The notes beneath the pieces are model-generated. The model had not been told where the DNA came from. It was given only the letters and a program-made list of their open reading frames with translations, and did not search any database. Of a DNA stretch of 64,000 nucleotides, positions 18,006 through 26,590 are shown one piece after another. The stretch is from assembly GCA_046294265.1 (NCBI GenBank), contig JBKBKC010000002.1, forward strand, positions 62,001 to 126,000, in the 5' to 3' direction. The translations under genes were made by a program, and so were the position numbers. Origin of the DNA: JBKBKC01 sp046294265. GTDB lineage: Bacteria > Pseudomonadota > Alphaproteobacteria > Rhodobacterales > Rhodobacteraceae. The number at the start of each line of letters is the position of its first letter. Position 1 is the first letter of the stretch.

Positions 18006-20177
18006 TTAATCGACCTTGCCGATGGACCAGAACAGCGTCTCGCCCGAGGCGCCGTCCACCCCGTCATTGTCGGTGACCACCCAGGCCTCGCCGGCAGCGT
18101 CGATGGCAAAGCCTTCCACCTTGTCCTGGATGTATCCGTTCAGCACCGCGAGGTCGGGGAGGAAGTCGCGCACCAGTTCCTTGGTCACCACCGGCAGCGG
18201 ACCACCCATGGGCGCCGCAACCATCTGGGCCGCAGGCACGCGGTAGAGCTTTTTGGTGGCGGCATTGCCCGCGATCTGATTGTCACGCTCCACGACATAC
18301 ACCCAGTCGCCGTGCAGGGTGATCTCCGACAGGCCCATCCAGGCGCCTTCCGCCGGGGTGTCGAGCGGATAGTGCACAGCCCCCCAGGTCTTGTCCTTGG
18401 TGTTGTAGGCCATCAGCTTTGCCATCCCCTTGGGATCGTCCTTCCACTCGCGCTGCACGGCCATCCACAGCCAGTCACCGGCCACCGTGATCCCCTCGAA
18501 CCCAAAGCGGATCTCATGCGCCAGAACCTCGGGCGGCAGGGCAATCTCTTGCCGGATCAGACCCTTGGAATCCACCAGATAGACCGCATGCGGTATCAGC
18601 CGGTCGCTGCGTCCCTCGGAGGCGAGCCAGAAGCCGCCCTTGCCATCCGGCGCGATCCCCTCGATGTCCAGCTTTTGCGCGGCCTCGCCAAAGCGGTTGA
18701 CCACCAGCTTTTCGGTGATCCGCGCCGGGGTCTGCGTGGCGTCGATGGTGTAGATCGCAGGCGCCATGCCATAGACCGAGTCCGACACGGCATAAAGCTT
18801 GCCCGGCGCCTCGGGGTCGGCCGCCAGGCCCGACAGCGCACCCCAGCCGATCAGCGGGTCGGACCCTTCGGAGGTGATCATCGGATAGGCGGCGGGTGCC
18901 TCGGTCCACGCATAGATCATCACATGCGCGGGCGCGCCGCCATCCTTGCGCAGGTCCACCTCGTTGGCGCTGACGAGGAGGTTGCGCGCGGGGATCGCCG
19001 CCATGCCTTCGGGGCTGATCCCCGAGGGCAGCAGTTGCTTGAGCACCGGATTGGCCGGGTCTGTCAGGTCATAGACCCCGATGACCGAGCCACGCTCGGA
19101 GGCGACAAAGGCCATGCGCTTGCCGCCGAAGGTGGCAATCTCCACCGATTCCAGTTCCGCACCCTTGGTGTGGCTGCGGTGGTCCGGGTAGTGGCCAATG
19201 GCGATGATCGCGCGCTCCAGCGTGTTGCCCGAATCATAGACGAGGGCGCCGTCCTTGCGAAAGATCGACCAGGTGCGGCTGCCGCCTTTCCAGTCGCCCT
19301 CGTTCGCCATGGCGAAATGGTCGTTGTCGATCCACTTCACGGCATCAGGTTCGCGCGGCACTGCGGGCTTGGTGTCCACAGGGTTGATCCGGCCGTCTCG
19401 CTTGGTGTCGATGCCCGACAGTTCGACGCTGCCGGCGCTGAAATGGCTGACGATGCTGTTGTCGGCCCCGATCACAACGATGTGGTTGTTTTCCTGAAGC
19501 GTCACGACGATTTCGCCCGCCGCGTTCACATCCACATATTCGGGCTCCGGGTCCTCTGGCACGATCTCGGCCAGGCCGGTCAACTCGATACGCACCTGGC
19601 CTTCGCAATCAGCGACACCGGCCACGACCGGAACCTTGACCACAAAGCCCGCAGGCAGTTGCGGCATGTCGCCCTTGTTCAGCCCCTCATCCCGCTCGTT
19701 CTCGATGGCGATGGCGACAAAGCTGCCATCGGGGGCCTTGGCCACCGCATCGGGCTGGCCGCCCAGGTCGCATTCCGCGGTGACGGCGCGGGTCGCGGGG
19801 TCGATGGTGACCAGCTTGCCTGAGGGATTGGTGAAGTTTTCCGAGGTGTTGACGCCCACATGGATGTTGGCGCCGATGAACACTGCTGTCGTTGGCTCAC
19901 CGCCCACGTCGATGTTTCCAAGCGCCTTGGGGCTGCGCGGGTCGGCGATGTCGATCAGGCCCACCACGCCCAACGGGCTGTCGGTATAGACCAGCGTCAT
20001 GCCGTCCTCGGAGGCCGAGATGATCTCGGCCGATGTCTCGCGTGCCCGGTCCTCGCCTGCGGCCATGTTGTCGGGGACGGGAAAGCTCGCGATGCGGTTG
20101 AAGGTCATCTCGGCCAGCGCGGGCAGGGCGGTGGCCAGGGCGAGCGCGGAGGTCAGGCAGGTGAGGCGGATGGACAT
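18006..20177 (-). CDS. secreted esterase-like/phytase-like beta-propeller protein
   Basis: The product is 723 residues. A signal peptide (MSIRLTCLTSALALATALPALA) predicts export. The N-terminal half is a propeller of the choice-of-anchor I type, with blades such as GLIDIADPRSPKALGNIDVG and TIDPATRAVTAECDLGGQPD. The second half (about 450-720) matches the esterase-like activity of phytase family (SGLAADPEAPGKLYAVSDS, DIEGIAPDGKGGFWLASEGR, GFEGITVAGDWLWMAVQR, VEGFAIDAAGEAWVVTDNDG). Phosphatase, esterase or phytase activity is possible; the substrate is unknown. The ATG at 20177 fits the signal peptide; an ATG ten codons upstream is in frame but reads into the palindrome. It is monocistronic with a terminator. 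Confidence 0.85.
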   Translation of the reverse strand: MSIRLTCLTSALALATALPALAEMTFNRIASFPVPDNMAAGEDRARETSAEIISASEDGMTLVYTDSPLGVVGLIDIADPRSPKALGNIDVGGEPTTAVFIGANIHVGVNTSENFTNPSGKLVTIDPATRAVTAECDLGGQPDAVAKAPDGSFVAIAIENERDEGLNKGDMPQLPAGFVVKVPVVAGVADCEGQVRIELTGLAEIVPEDPEPEYVDVNAAGEIVVTLQENNHIVVIGADNSIVSHFSAGSVELSGIDTKRDGRINPVDTKPAVPREPDAVKWIDNDHFAMANEGDWKGGSRTWSIFRKDGALVYDSGNTLERAIIAIGHYPDHRSHTKGAELESVEIATFGGKRMAFVASERGSVIGVYDLTDPANPVLKQLLPSGISPEGMAAIPARNLLVSANEVDLRKDGGAPAHVMIYAWTEAPAAYPMITSEGSDPLIGWGALSGLAADPEAPGKLYAVSDSVYGMAPAIYTIDATQTPARITEKLVVNRFGEAAQKLDIEGIAPDGKGGFWLASEGRSDRLIPHAVYLVDSKGLIRQEIALPPEVLAHEIRFGFEGITVAGDWLWMAVQREWKDDPKGMAKLMAYNTKDKTWGAVHYPLDTPAEGAWMGLSEITLHGDWVYVVERDNQIAGNAATKKLYRVPAAQMVAAPMGGPLPVVTKELVRDFLPDLAVLNGYIQDKVEGFAIDAAGEAWVVTDNDGVDGASGETLFWSIGKVD

Positions 20178-20188
20178 GGGCGGGATCC

Positions 20189-20209
20189 TCGTGCAGGGGC
20201 TCTGCACGA
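20189..20209. promoter_or_regulatory. 21-bp palindrome upstream of the phytase-like gene
   Basis: TCGTGCAGG-GGC-TCTGCACGA forms an almost perfect dyad 12-32 bases before the ATG. A close copy lies before the creatinase gene. This is either an operator or a structured 5' leader. Confidence 0.5.
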
Positions 20210-20269
20210 GGGATGGAGGCGGCAGGTAACGGCGGCGTGATGCGGCTGTGACCTTTTGGTGATGCCAGG

Positions 20270-21478
20270 CTACAGGATGTTGTGGGCGGGGCCGTAGGGA
20301 AAGCCGGTGATGTTCTCGGCCCCGTCTTCGGTGATCACAAGGATGTCGTGCTCGCGGTAGCCGCCTGCACCGGATGCGCCTTCGGGCAGGGTCAGCATGG
20401 GTTCCATGCTGATCACCATGCCGGGTTCCAGCACCGTGTCGATATCCTCGCGCAATTCAAGCCCGGCCTCGCGGCCATAGTAATGCGACAGCAGGCCGAA
20501 GGAATGACCATAGCCGAAGGTGCGGTATTTCAACAGGTTGCGCTCTTCCAGAAAGGCATTCAGAGCGGCAGTGACGCCTGCGCAGGTGGCCCCGGGTTTC
20601 AGAAGCCCAACGCCCATCTCATGCGTGTCCACGTTCGCCTGCCAGATGGCCAGGCTGGCGGGGTCGGGCTGGCCCAGGAACAGCGTGCGTTCCAGCGCGG
20701 TATAGTAGCCGTGGATCATCGGAAAGCAGTTGAGCGACAGGATATCGCCCGGTTGCAGCCGCCGCGCGGTGACCGGGTTGTGCGCGCCGTCGGTGTTCAG
20801 GCCGGATTGGAACCAGACCCAGGTATCGCGGTATTCGGCATCGGGAAAGCGTTTGGCGATCTCGAGTTCCATCGCGTCACGGCCTGCCATGGCCACGTCG
20901 ATCTCGCGCACGCCCTCGCGGATGGCGTCGCGGATGGCGGCGCCGCCGAGGTCGGCCACCTGGGCGCCGTGGCGGATCAGGTCGATCTCGGCCGGGCTCT
21001 TCACCATGCGCTGCGCCATGGTGCCGGGCGCTATGTCCATGCCCCGCTTGGGTTTTACGAAAGTGTTGAGCTTTTCGGCCTGCACCATCGTCAGGTGATC
21101 CGCCTCGACGCCGACCGCCTTGCCGGTGCCGGTGAGGCCCGCCACGACCCGCCAGAAATTGTCGCGCGTCCAGTCGGTATAGGTCACCGCATCGCCATGG
21201 CTGCGCCGCCAGGGCTGGCCCGCGTCGATGCCCGCGGCGACCACCACGCAGTCGGTGGGTGTGACCACGCAGGCATAGGGACGGCCAAAGCTGCAATAAA
21301 GAAACCCGGAATAATAGGCGACGTTGTGCATTGAGGTGAGGACCACGGCATCGAGGCTGTGCAGGTCCATCAGGTCGCGCAGGCCGCCCAGGCGGTCGTC
21401 GTATTCGTCGGGGGCGAAGGGCAGCGGAGCCTTCAAGCCATTGTGCAGGCGATAGGATTCCGGGCGGGGAGTGTTCAT
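20270..21478 (-). CDS. creatinase (creatine amidinohydrolase)
   Basis: This enzyme hydrolyses creatine to sarcosine and urea. It is a pita-bread-fold relative of M24 aminopeptidases that needs no metal. The 402 residues match the family length (403 in Pseudomonas putida). Signature strings are YYSGFLYCSFGRPYA, QPWRR, WFQSGLNTDGAHNPVT, DILSLNCFPMIHGYYTALER, YRTFGYGHSFGLLSHYYGRE and LREDIDTVLEPGMVISMEPM. His233, Glu263 and Glu359 line up one residue off the catalytic His232, Glu262 and Glu358 of the P. putida enzyme. No creatininase or sarcosine oxidase gene lies nearby. The ATG is preceded by a 21-bp palindrome shared with the phytase-like gene. Confidence 0.93.
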   Translation of the reverse strand: MNTPRPESYRLHNGLKAPLPFAPDEYDDRLGGLRDLMDLHSLDAVVLTSMHNVAYYSGFLYCSFGRPYACVVTPTDCVVVAAGIDAGQPWRRSHGDAVTYTDWTRDNFWRVVAGLTGTGKAVGVEADHLTMVQAEKLNTFVKPKRGMDIAPGTMAQRMVKSPAEIDLIRHGAQVADLGGAAIRDAIREGVREIDVAMAGRDAMELEIAKRFPDAEYRDTWVWFQSGLNTDGAHNPVTARRLQPGDILSLNCFPMIHGYYTALERTLFLGQPDPASLAIWQANVDTHEMGVGLLKPGATCAGVTAALNAFLEERNLLKYRTFGYGHSFGLLSHYYGREAGLELREDIDTVLEPGMVISMEPMLTLPEGASGAGGYREHDILVITEDGAENITGFPYGPAHNIL

Positions 21479-21486
21479 GGCAGACC

Positions 21487-21507
21487 TTGTGCAGGGGGCC
21501 TGCACGA
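21487..21507. promoter_or_regulatory. 21-bp palindrome upstream of the creatinase gene
   Basis: TTGTGCAGG-GGG-CCTGCACGA lies 9-29 bases upstream of the ATG. It has the same arms and spacing as the palindrome at 20189-20209. Confidence 0.5.
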
Positions 21508-21663
21508 CATGGCGAGACCCCGAAAGGTCCCGGCGTTCAGGACGGAAGGGGCCGGTTCTGCGGCGACGCCATCGCCGCGGCCCGAGGGCAGGATGCGCCG
21601 CCGTTGCCTGCGTGGTCAAGGGGGCGGGAGGGGCGCTGCCCCTCGGCGCCAGGCGGCGCCTCA

Positions 21664-21690
21664 CCCCGGGATATTTCCGCCAAGATGAAA
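21664..21690 (+). repeat. dispersed GGATATTT intergenic element, copy 2
   Basis: CCCCGGGATATTTCC, then GCCAAGATGAAA, lies in the divergent gap between creatinase and the SDR, 40 bases before the SDR start. Being in a divergent gap, this copy cannot act only as a gene-end signal. Confidence 0.6.
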
Positions 21691-21730
21691 GCCGGATAGG
21701 ACGGATGCGGCAGCAGGCAGGGGGGCGGCG

Positions 21731-22468
21731 ATGCGGTTGGCGGGCAGGCGGGCACTGGTGACGGGGGGCGGGTCGGGCTTTGGCGCGGGCATCGCGCGGC
21801 GGTTCGCGCAGGAGGGCGCGCGGGTGGTTGTGGCGGATATCGACATCGGCGCCGCGGAGGGAATCGCGCGCGAAATCGGGGGGTTGGCGGTTGAAGCGGA
21901 TGTCGCCCTTGGCAGCAGCGTGGCGGCGATGGCGGCGCGTGTGCTGGCGGAGGGGCCGCTGGACATTCTGGTGAACAACGCAGGCATCACCCATCTGCCG
22001 CAGCCGATGGAGGAGGTGGGCGAGGCGGAGTTTGACCGGGTGCTGGCGGTGAATGCCAAGTCTGTCTATCTGACCGCCCGCGCATTCGTGCCCGCGATGA
22101 AGGCGACGGGGCGGGGTTGCATCCTGAACATCGCCTCCACGGCCGGTGTGTCGCCCCGGCCCAGGCTGAATTGGTACAATGCGTCAAAGGGTTGGATGAT
22201 CACGGCCACCCGGGCGATGGCGGTGGAACTGGCGCCGTTCGGCATCCGGGTCAATGCGCTGAACCCGGTCGCGGGGGAGACGCCGCTTCTGGCGCGGTTC
22301 ATGGGCGAGGATACGCCCGAGATGCGGGGGCGGTTTCTGGCCACGATCCCGCTGGGGCGGTTTTCGACGCCCGAGGACATGGGGAATGCGGCGCTGTTCC
22401 TGTGTTCGGACGAGGCGTCGATGATCACCGGCGTGGCGTTGGAGGTGGATGGCGGGCGCTGCATCTGA
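21731..22468 (+). CDS. SDR family NAD(P)-dependent oxidoreductase
   Basis: This is a 245-residue classical short-chain dehydrogenase. The cofactor motif TGGGSGFGAGIARRFAQEG (11-29), NNAGI (81-85), and the catalytic Ser, Tyr and Lys in LNIASTAG and WYNASKG are all present. The C-terminus (SMITGVALEVDGGRCI) is typical of 3-oxoacyl-ACP-reductase-like SDRs. The substrate cannot be told. It is divergent from creatinase, so a link to creatine metabolism is possible but unsupported. Confidence 0.9.
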   Translation: MRLAGRRALVTGGGSGFGAGIARRFAQEGARVVVADIDIGAAEGIAREIGGLAVEADVALGSSVAAMAARVLAEGPLDILVNNAGITHLPQPMEEVGEAEFDRVLAVNAKSVYLTARAFVPAMKATGRGCILNIASTAGVSPRPRLNWYNASKGWMITATRAMAVELAPFGIRVNALNPVAGETPLLARFMGEDTPEMRGRFLATIPLGRFSTPEDMGNAALFLCSDEASMITGVALEVDGGRCI

Positions 22469-22624
22469 GCGCCGTCGGCGAATCGGGTTAACCCGTTGGC
22501 AGGGCTGGAAGGCGGGCGTCTGGCATCCGTCCCGTCCGCGTCGGGTTCGCGTCGGTTTTCCGTCCCGACACGGGGCGCGCGGCGTCTGCGGTTAACGCAA
22601 CGCGCGCGGGTGGGGCGGAAAGGT

Positions 22625-23434
22625 TCAGGTTTCCGGGGGGCGGCGGTGGTCGGTGGGCGGGCCGATGCGGGCCTGCGCCTCGGCCAGGGGTTCGGCGACC
22701 ACGGCCATGTGGTGGCCGTTGGCGTGGATGATCGTGGCCGCGTCCAGCGCCATGGCGACATGGCCGGGCCAGAACAGGAGGTCCCCGCGCCGCATCGCCC
22801 CCGCCGCCGGGGCGAAGGCCGCGCGCTGCAGGTCGCTGTCGGCGGGGCAGGGCCGGCCGCAGGCCAGCATCGCCGCCTGCACCAACCCCGAGCAATCCAG
22901 CCCGTCGCGGCTGTTGCCGCCCCAGAGATAGGGCACGCCGAGAAAGAGGCCCGCGACCTGCGCGGGATCGTCGTGCCAGGTGCCCAGAGGGCGCAGGTGC
23001 GCCACGGGCACATGGCCATGCGGCGTTTCGGCAAAGGCGCCTGTATGGCCGGTGACGCGCAGGCGGGTGCCCAGCGTCAGGCTGGCGGCCGCGCGGGCCT
23101 GCACGCGGGGTTCGGGGTAGAGGTGGCTGCCCAGCACGGCCACCCAGTGCCCCGGCCCGGTGGGGGGGGCCAGCGCACCCTCGGCCAGCCAGCCGCAATA
23201 GCCATCCTTGTGGGATCGCGCGAAGGCCTGGCCATCCTGCCGGTCGATCACGGTCACGGCGTCACCCAGCACCAGCTGCCGGTCCAGCGCGCCGCCGGGG
23301 CTGGCCAGCAGGTCGGCCAGCGGCACCGCCACCTCGGCCGCCTCGCCCTCGGTCCAGGCGGGGGCGTCGATCACGCCGCGCAACGAGGTGTGGGCAATGC
23401 GGGGCGTGGCGGGGGTCAGGCGGCGGTCGGTCAC
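22625..23434 (-). CDS. NlpC/P60 family peptidoglycan hydrolase
   Basis: The product is 269 residues. The N-terminal part (about 40-150) contains two SH3-like segments (LVLGDAVTVIDRQDGQAFAR, TLGTRLRVTGHTG). The C-terminal NlpC/P60 cysteine peptidase domain shows FLGVPYLWGGNSRDGLDCSG (catalytic Cys), then RRGDLLFWPGHVAMALD (His) and IIHANGHHMAV. It should cleave cell-wall stem peptides. No signal peptide is evident, as in several Rhodobacterales homologues. A GTG start overlaps the stop of the aminopeptidase gene (GTGA), so the two are translationally coupled. Confidence 0.9.
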   Translation of the reverse strand: MTDRRLTPATPRIAHTSLRGVIDAPAWTEGEAAEVAVPLADLLASPGGALDRQLVLGDAVTVIDRQDGQAFARSHKDGYCGWLAEGALAPPTGPGHWVAVLGSHLYPEPRVQARAAASLTLGTRLRVTGHTGAFAETPHGHVPVAHLRPLGTWHDDPAQVAGLFLGVPYLWGGNSRDGLDCSGLVQAAMLACGRPCPADSDLQRAAFAPAAGAMRRGDLLFWPGHVAMALDAATIIHANGHHMAVVAEPLAEAQARIGPPTDHRRPPET

Positions 23435-24837
23435 GGGGCCAGAAGGCGCGGCAGGGCCTGGAACAGCGCCCGTGCGCCCTGGCCCAGGCCCCCTTTGGGC
23501 CGCGCGGGGGCATCGGCGGGCTGGTGGGCGTAGATGTCGAAATGCAGGTAGTGCGGGACGGTGACGAAGCGGCGCAGGAACAGCGCGGCGGTGATCGAGC
23601 CTGCCATGCCGCCCGATGGCGCATTGTCGAGGTCCGCGATGCCGGGTTCGATGAGGGATTCATAGGCATCCCAGAAGGGCATCCGCCAGACCGGATCGCG
23701 CACCTGCGCCGCCGCCTGTTGCAGGGCCAGCGCCAGCAGGTCGTCGGTGGCATAGAACGGCGCCAGGTCGGGGCCGAGGGCGGTGCGTGCCGCCCCCGTC
23801 AGCGTGGCCATGGAGACGATCAGATCCGGGGTATCCTCGGACGCCAGCGCCAGCGCGTCGGCCAGCACCAGCCGCCCCTCGGCATCGGTGTTGTTGATCT
23901 CGACCGTCAGGCCGCGGCGCGAGGTCAGGATGTCGCCGGGGCGCATGGCATTGCCCGCCACCGCATTTTCCACCGCCGGGATCAGCACGCGCAGGCGCAG
24001 GGCCATGCCGGTCGCCATGATCATCTGGGCAAGGCCCATGACGGTGGCGGCCCCGCCCATGTCCTTTTTCATCAGGGCCATGCCGGCGGAGGGCTTGAGG
24101 TCGAGCCCGCCGGTGTCAAAGCACACGCCCTTGCCCACCAGCGTCAGGCTGGGGCCGCTGTCGCCCCAGCGCAGGTCCAGAAGGCGGGGCGCACGAGGGC
24201 TGGCGCGGCCCACGGCATGGATCATCGGCAGATTCTGGGCCAGCAGGTCATCGCCCCGGATGGCGGTGACGGTGGCGCCCTGCGCGTGGGCCAGGGTGCA
24301 GAGCGCGGTTTCAAGCTCATCCGGCCCCATGTCGGCGGCGGGGGTGTTGATGAGGTCGCGCGTCAGGCACTCGCCCGCCGCGATGGCGAGGATGCGCGCG
24401 GCGTCGAGGCCGGGCGGGGGGAGGAGGAGGGCCCCCGGCGCGGGGCGGGGCGCGCGGTAATGGGCGAAGTCATAGCCCGCGAGCAGCCAGGCAAGGGCGG
24501 CCTCGGCCAGGTCGTCGGGGTCGGTGACGCCCTCGAGACGCCAGGCTCCGGCGGGCAGGGCCGCGGCGGCACGGGCCATGAGGAAGCGGTGGCGGGGGCG
24601 GGCCGCCAGGGTGCCCAGGCCGATCACCGCGCCTGCGGGGATGCCGTCGGCGCCGGGCAAAAGGGCAAGGCTGCCCGGTGCGGCGGTCCAGCCGGTGGCG
24701 GCAAGCCAGCCCGATTGCGCAGCGGGCAGGGTGGCGAGGAAGGCCTGCGCGGCATCGGGGGTGACGGCATGAAGCGGCCGTGCGGGGGCCGCGGGGTCGG
24801 CGAAGGATGGCAGGGCGGGGGACATGGGCGGGGTCAT
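23431..24837 (-). CDS. M17 leucyl aminopeptidase family protein
   Basis: The product is 468 residues: a variable N-terminal domain and a C-terminal dizinc peptidase domain. The latter has VGKGVCFDTGGLDLKPSAGM, KKDMGGAATVMG, the signature NNTDAEGRLVLADAL, and TLTGAARTALG. It should remove N-terminal residues from peptides in the cytoplasm. ATGs at 24837 and 24825 are both plausible starts and neither has a strong Shine-Dalgarno sequence. It is coupled to the NlpC/P60 gene, a pair that suggests recycling of cell-wall peptides (inference). A half-copy of the TCGTGCAGG motif lies just upstream at 24845. Confidence 0.9.
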   Translation of the reverse strand: MTPPMSPALPSFADPAAPARPLHAVTPDAAQAFLATLPAAQSGWLAATGWTAAPGSLALLPGADGIPAGAVIGLGTLAARPRHRFLMARAAAALPAGAWRLEGVTDPDDLAEAALAWLLAGYDFAHYRAPRPAPGALLLPPPGLDAARILAIAAGECLTRDLINTPAADMGPDELETALCTLAHAQGATVTAIRGDDLLAQNLPMIHAVGRASPRAPRLLDLRWGDSGPSLTLVGKGVCFDTGGLDLKPSAGMALMKKDMGGAATVMGLAQMIMATGMALRLRVLIPAVENAVAGNAMRPGDILTSRRGLTVEINNTDAEGRLVLADALALASEDTPDLIVSMATLTGAARTALGPDLAPFYATDDLLALALQQAAAQVRDPVWRMPFWDAYESLIEPGIADLDNAPSGGMAGSITAALFLRRFVTVPHYLHFDIYAHQPADAPARPKGGLGQGARALFQALPRLLAP

Positions 24838-24991
24838 CCGGCGGTCGTGCAGGGTTGGCGGCGAGCCTAGCCATTCCTGAGCGGGCCGCAAGGGTATCAT
24901 CCTGTGACCGGGGCGGCGCATCGCCTGCCCGGGCCCCCTGGAGGACGCCGGGGCGCCCGGGCCCGCAACCGCAGGCGGTGCGCCGTCTGTG

Positions 24992-25047
24992 CGGTTTGCG
25001 GTGGGGGCGGTTTGCGGTGGGGGCGGTTTGCGGTGGGGGCGGTTTGC
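24992..25047. repeat. 16-bp tandem repeat, 3.5 copies
   Basis: The unit CGGTTTGCGGTGGGGG is repeated perfectly three times (24992-25039) followed by a half unit. It directly abuts the stop codon of the gene at 25049-25432. Such short perfect tandem repeats can vary in copy number. Confidence 0.9.
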
Positions 25048-25048
25048 C

Positions 25049-25432
25049 TCAGGGCCGCTGGTCCAGCCAGCCCTTGTCGGCGGAAAGCGAGCCCTCGGCC
25101 ACCCGCAGCAGGCGCGCCCAGACGGCGGCAAAGGCGGTGGAGTCGCCCTGGTCGAGGCAGATGCGGATGTCGGCCGCGACCTGGCCCATGCTGACCATGC
25201 CCAGCTGTTCGGCCATCCGCTGCAACCGGCGCAACTGCCGCGCGAGGTCCTGCCGGTCGGAGCTGCGCACCAAGTCGGCGAGGCCTGCCATGGTCATCGC
25301 AAGCTCGGCCAGCGCGCGGGTCACCACCTCTTCCGCCGCCGCCGTGCCCATGTTGCGATACATCAGTGCGATCGGCTCGCTGTCCTGGCGCACGCGTTCC
25401 TTTGGCCGAAAGGCCACGATTTCCGTATTCAT
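25049..25432 (-). CDS. small helical protein of unknown function
   Basis: The product is 127 residues, all helical by composition, with no membrane segment: EEVVTRALAELAMTMAGLAD, DLARQLRRLQRMAEQLGMVS. The helix-bundle pattern resembles an Hpt-like four-helix fold but I see no phospho-acceptor histidine in a matching context. No family is recognised with confidence. It starts MNTEIVAFRPKER and is divergent from the carbonic anhydrase gene. Its 3' end abuts the 16-bp tandem repeat. Confidence 0.7.
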   Translation of the reverse strand: MNTEIVAFRPKERVRQDSEPIALMYRNMGTAAAEEVVTRALAELAMTMAGLADLVRSSDRQDLARQLRRLQRMAEQLGMVSMGQVAADIRICLDQGDSTAFAAVWARLLRVAEGSLSADKGWLDQRP

Positions 25433-25573
25433 CTGCCCACACCTTGATCGTCACGCCCCGGGAGACATCCTGCGCCCGCCGTGCTGAAGAAATGGTTGCG
25501 CGGTGCGGGCGAAACGGCTCGAACTTGCGTCAATTCCGGCGTATCGGGGCCGGGTGCAGCACAGGATCGCAAG

Positions 25574-26221
25574 ATGGACAAGGCCCGCCCCCTTCCCGCC
25601 TATCTGGTCGCCCGGTTCCAGGGGTGGCGCGCGACCACCTATCAGGAGAACCGCGCCTGGTATCGGCGGCTGGCGACGGGGGGGCAGCATCCGCGCGCGA
25701 TGGTGATCTCGTGCTGCGACAGCCGGGTGCATGTGACCAGCATCTTCGGGGCGGACGAGGGCGAGTTCTTCATCCACCGCAATGTCGCGAACCTGGTGCC
25801 GCCCTACACGCCCGACGGCACCTATCACGGCACCTCTGCGGCGGTGGAATACGCGGTGATGGCGCTGGGGGTGGCACACCTGATCGTGCTGGGGCATTCG
25901 AGCTGCGGCGGCGTGAAGGGCTGCCACGACATGTGCTCGGGGCTGGCGCCGGAGCTTGAGGAGCAGTCGAGTTTCGTGGGCCGCTGGATGGACATCCTGC
26001 GCCCCGGATTCGCCCGCGTGAAGGACCTGCCCGAGGCTGAGCGGATGCGGGCGCTGGAGCGGCAGGCGGTGCTGGTGAGCCTGGAAAACCTGATGAGCTT
26101 TCCCTTCGTGGCGGCCGAGGTGGAGGCGGGCAACCTGACGCTGCACGGGCTCTGGACCGATACGGGCGAGGGCGGGCTGGAGCAGTACGATCCGGGCCGG
26201 GGCGGGTTCGTGGCGGTGTGA
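25574..26221 (+). CDS. beta-class carbonic anhydrase
   Basis: This enzyme interconverts CO2 and bicarbonate. Counting from the ATG at 25574, the 215-residue product has the zinc site Cys48-Asp49-Ser50-Arg51 (SCCDSRVHV) and His108/Cys111 (LGHSSCGGVKG), with FFIHRNVANLVPP between. The next zinc-anhydrase signature YAVMALGVAHLIVLGHS is intact. The frame is open 93 bases further upstream, but MDKARPLPAYL matches the usual start and is preceded by a purine-rich GCAAG. The sbtA-sbtB pair begins 1.1 kb downstream on the same strand, suggesting a shared role in inorganic-carbon supply. Confidence 0.93.
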   Translation: MDKARPLPAYLVARFQGWRATTYQENRAWYRRLATGGQHPRAMVISCCDSRVHVTSIFGADEGEFFIHRNVANLVPPYTPDGTYHGTSAAVEYAVMALGVAHLIVLGHSSCGGVKGCHDMCSGLAPELEEQSSFVGRWMDILRPGFARVKDLPEAERMRALERQAVLVSLENLMSFPFVAAEVEAGNLTLHGLWTDTGEGGLEQYDPGRGGFVAV

Positions 26222-26590
26222 GGGTGCGGCGTGTCCCACGGTGGGACGCTTGGCCTGGTGTGGGGTTTCAAGGGTTAGGGGTAGGGCGTTCGGGATTTGT
26301 TAGGGATTTGGCGTCGGGTGCCTGTTTGCGCGACGTCTGCGCCAGCGCCCCCGCGTGCCCTTTCCGGTCAGCGCAGCCGAACCGGTCAAGGCGCATGCGA
26401 AAAGCTGCCCCCCTCGGTCTGGCAGGGCGCTGGTGCCACCGGTGGAGATGCTGCCGCCGGACGGGGGGTGCAGGCCTTGGCAGTCAAGTGCCCGCACCCA
26501 ACCACGGATCTGAAGCCCTACGGTTTCAGACTGTGGCATCGGTGCCGTTTGCGCAACGTCGGCAACCCGCGCGTTGCGCTCTGCGTCAGG
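26222..26590. other. 369-bp intergenic region between carbonic anhydrase and dsrE-like gene
   Basis: No supported gene. It holds a perfect palindrome GTCCCAC-G-GTGGGAC at 26233-26247, just past the carbonic anhydrase stop (terminator or operator). A stretch rich in GGGTTAGGG-like words follows at about 26267-26310. A short stem (TCTGAA..TTCAGA) lies near 26510-26531. Open frames here lack coding character. Confidence 0.6.

Noticed and set aside
22484..22600. Two GTTAAC-centred palindromes (CGGGTTAACCCG and GCGGTTAACGC) in the SDR/NlpC gap
   Set aside because: Only two short, differing dyads in a convergent gap, with no further copies noticed in regulatory positions; not enough to call a site.
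26267..26310. Telomere-like GGGTTAGGG words
   Set aside because: They are irregular, short and isolated; chance in a G-rich gap is sufficient.
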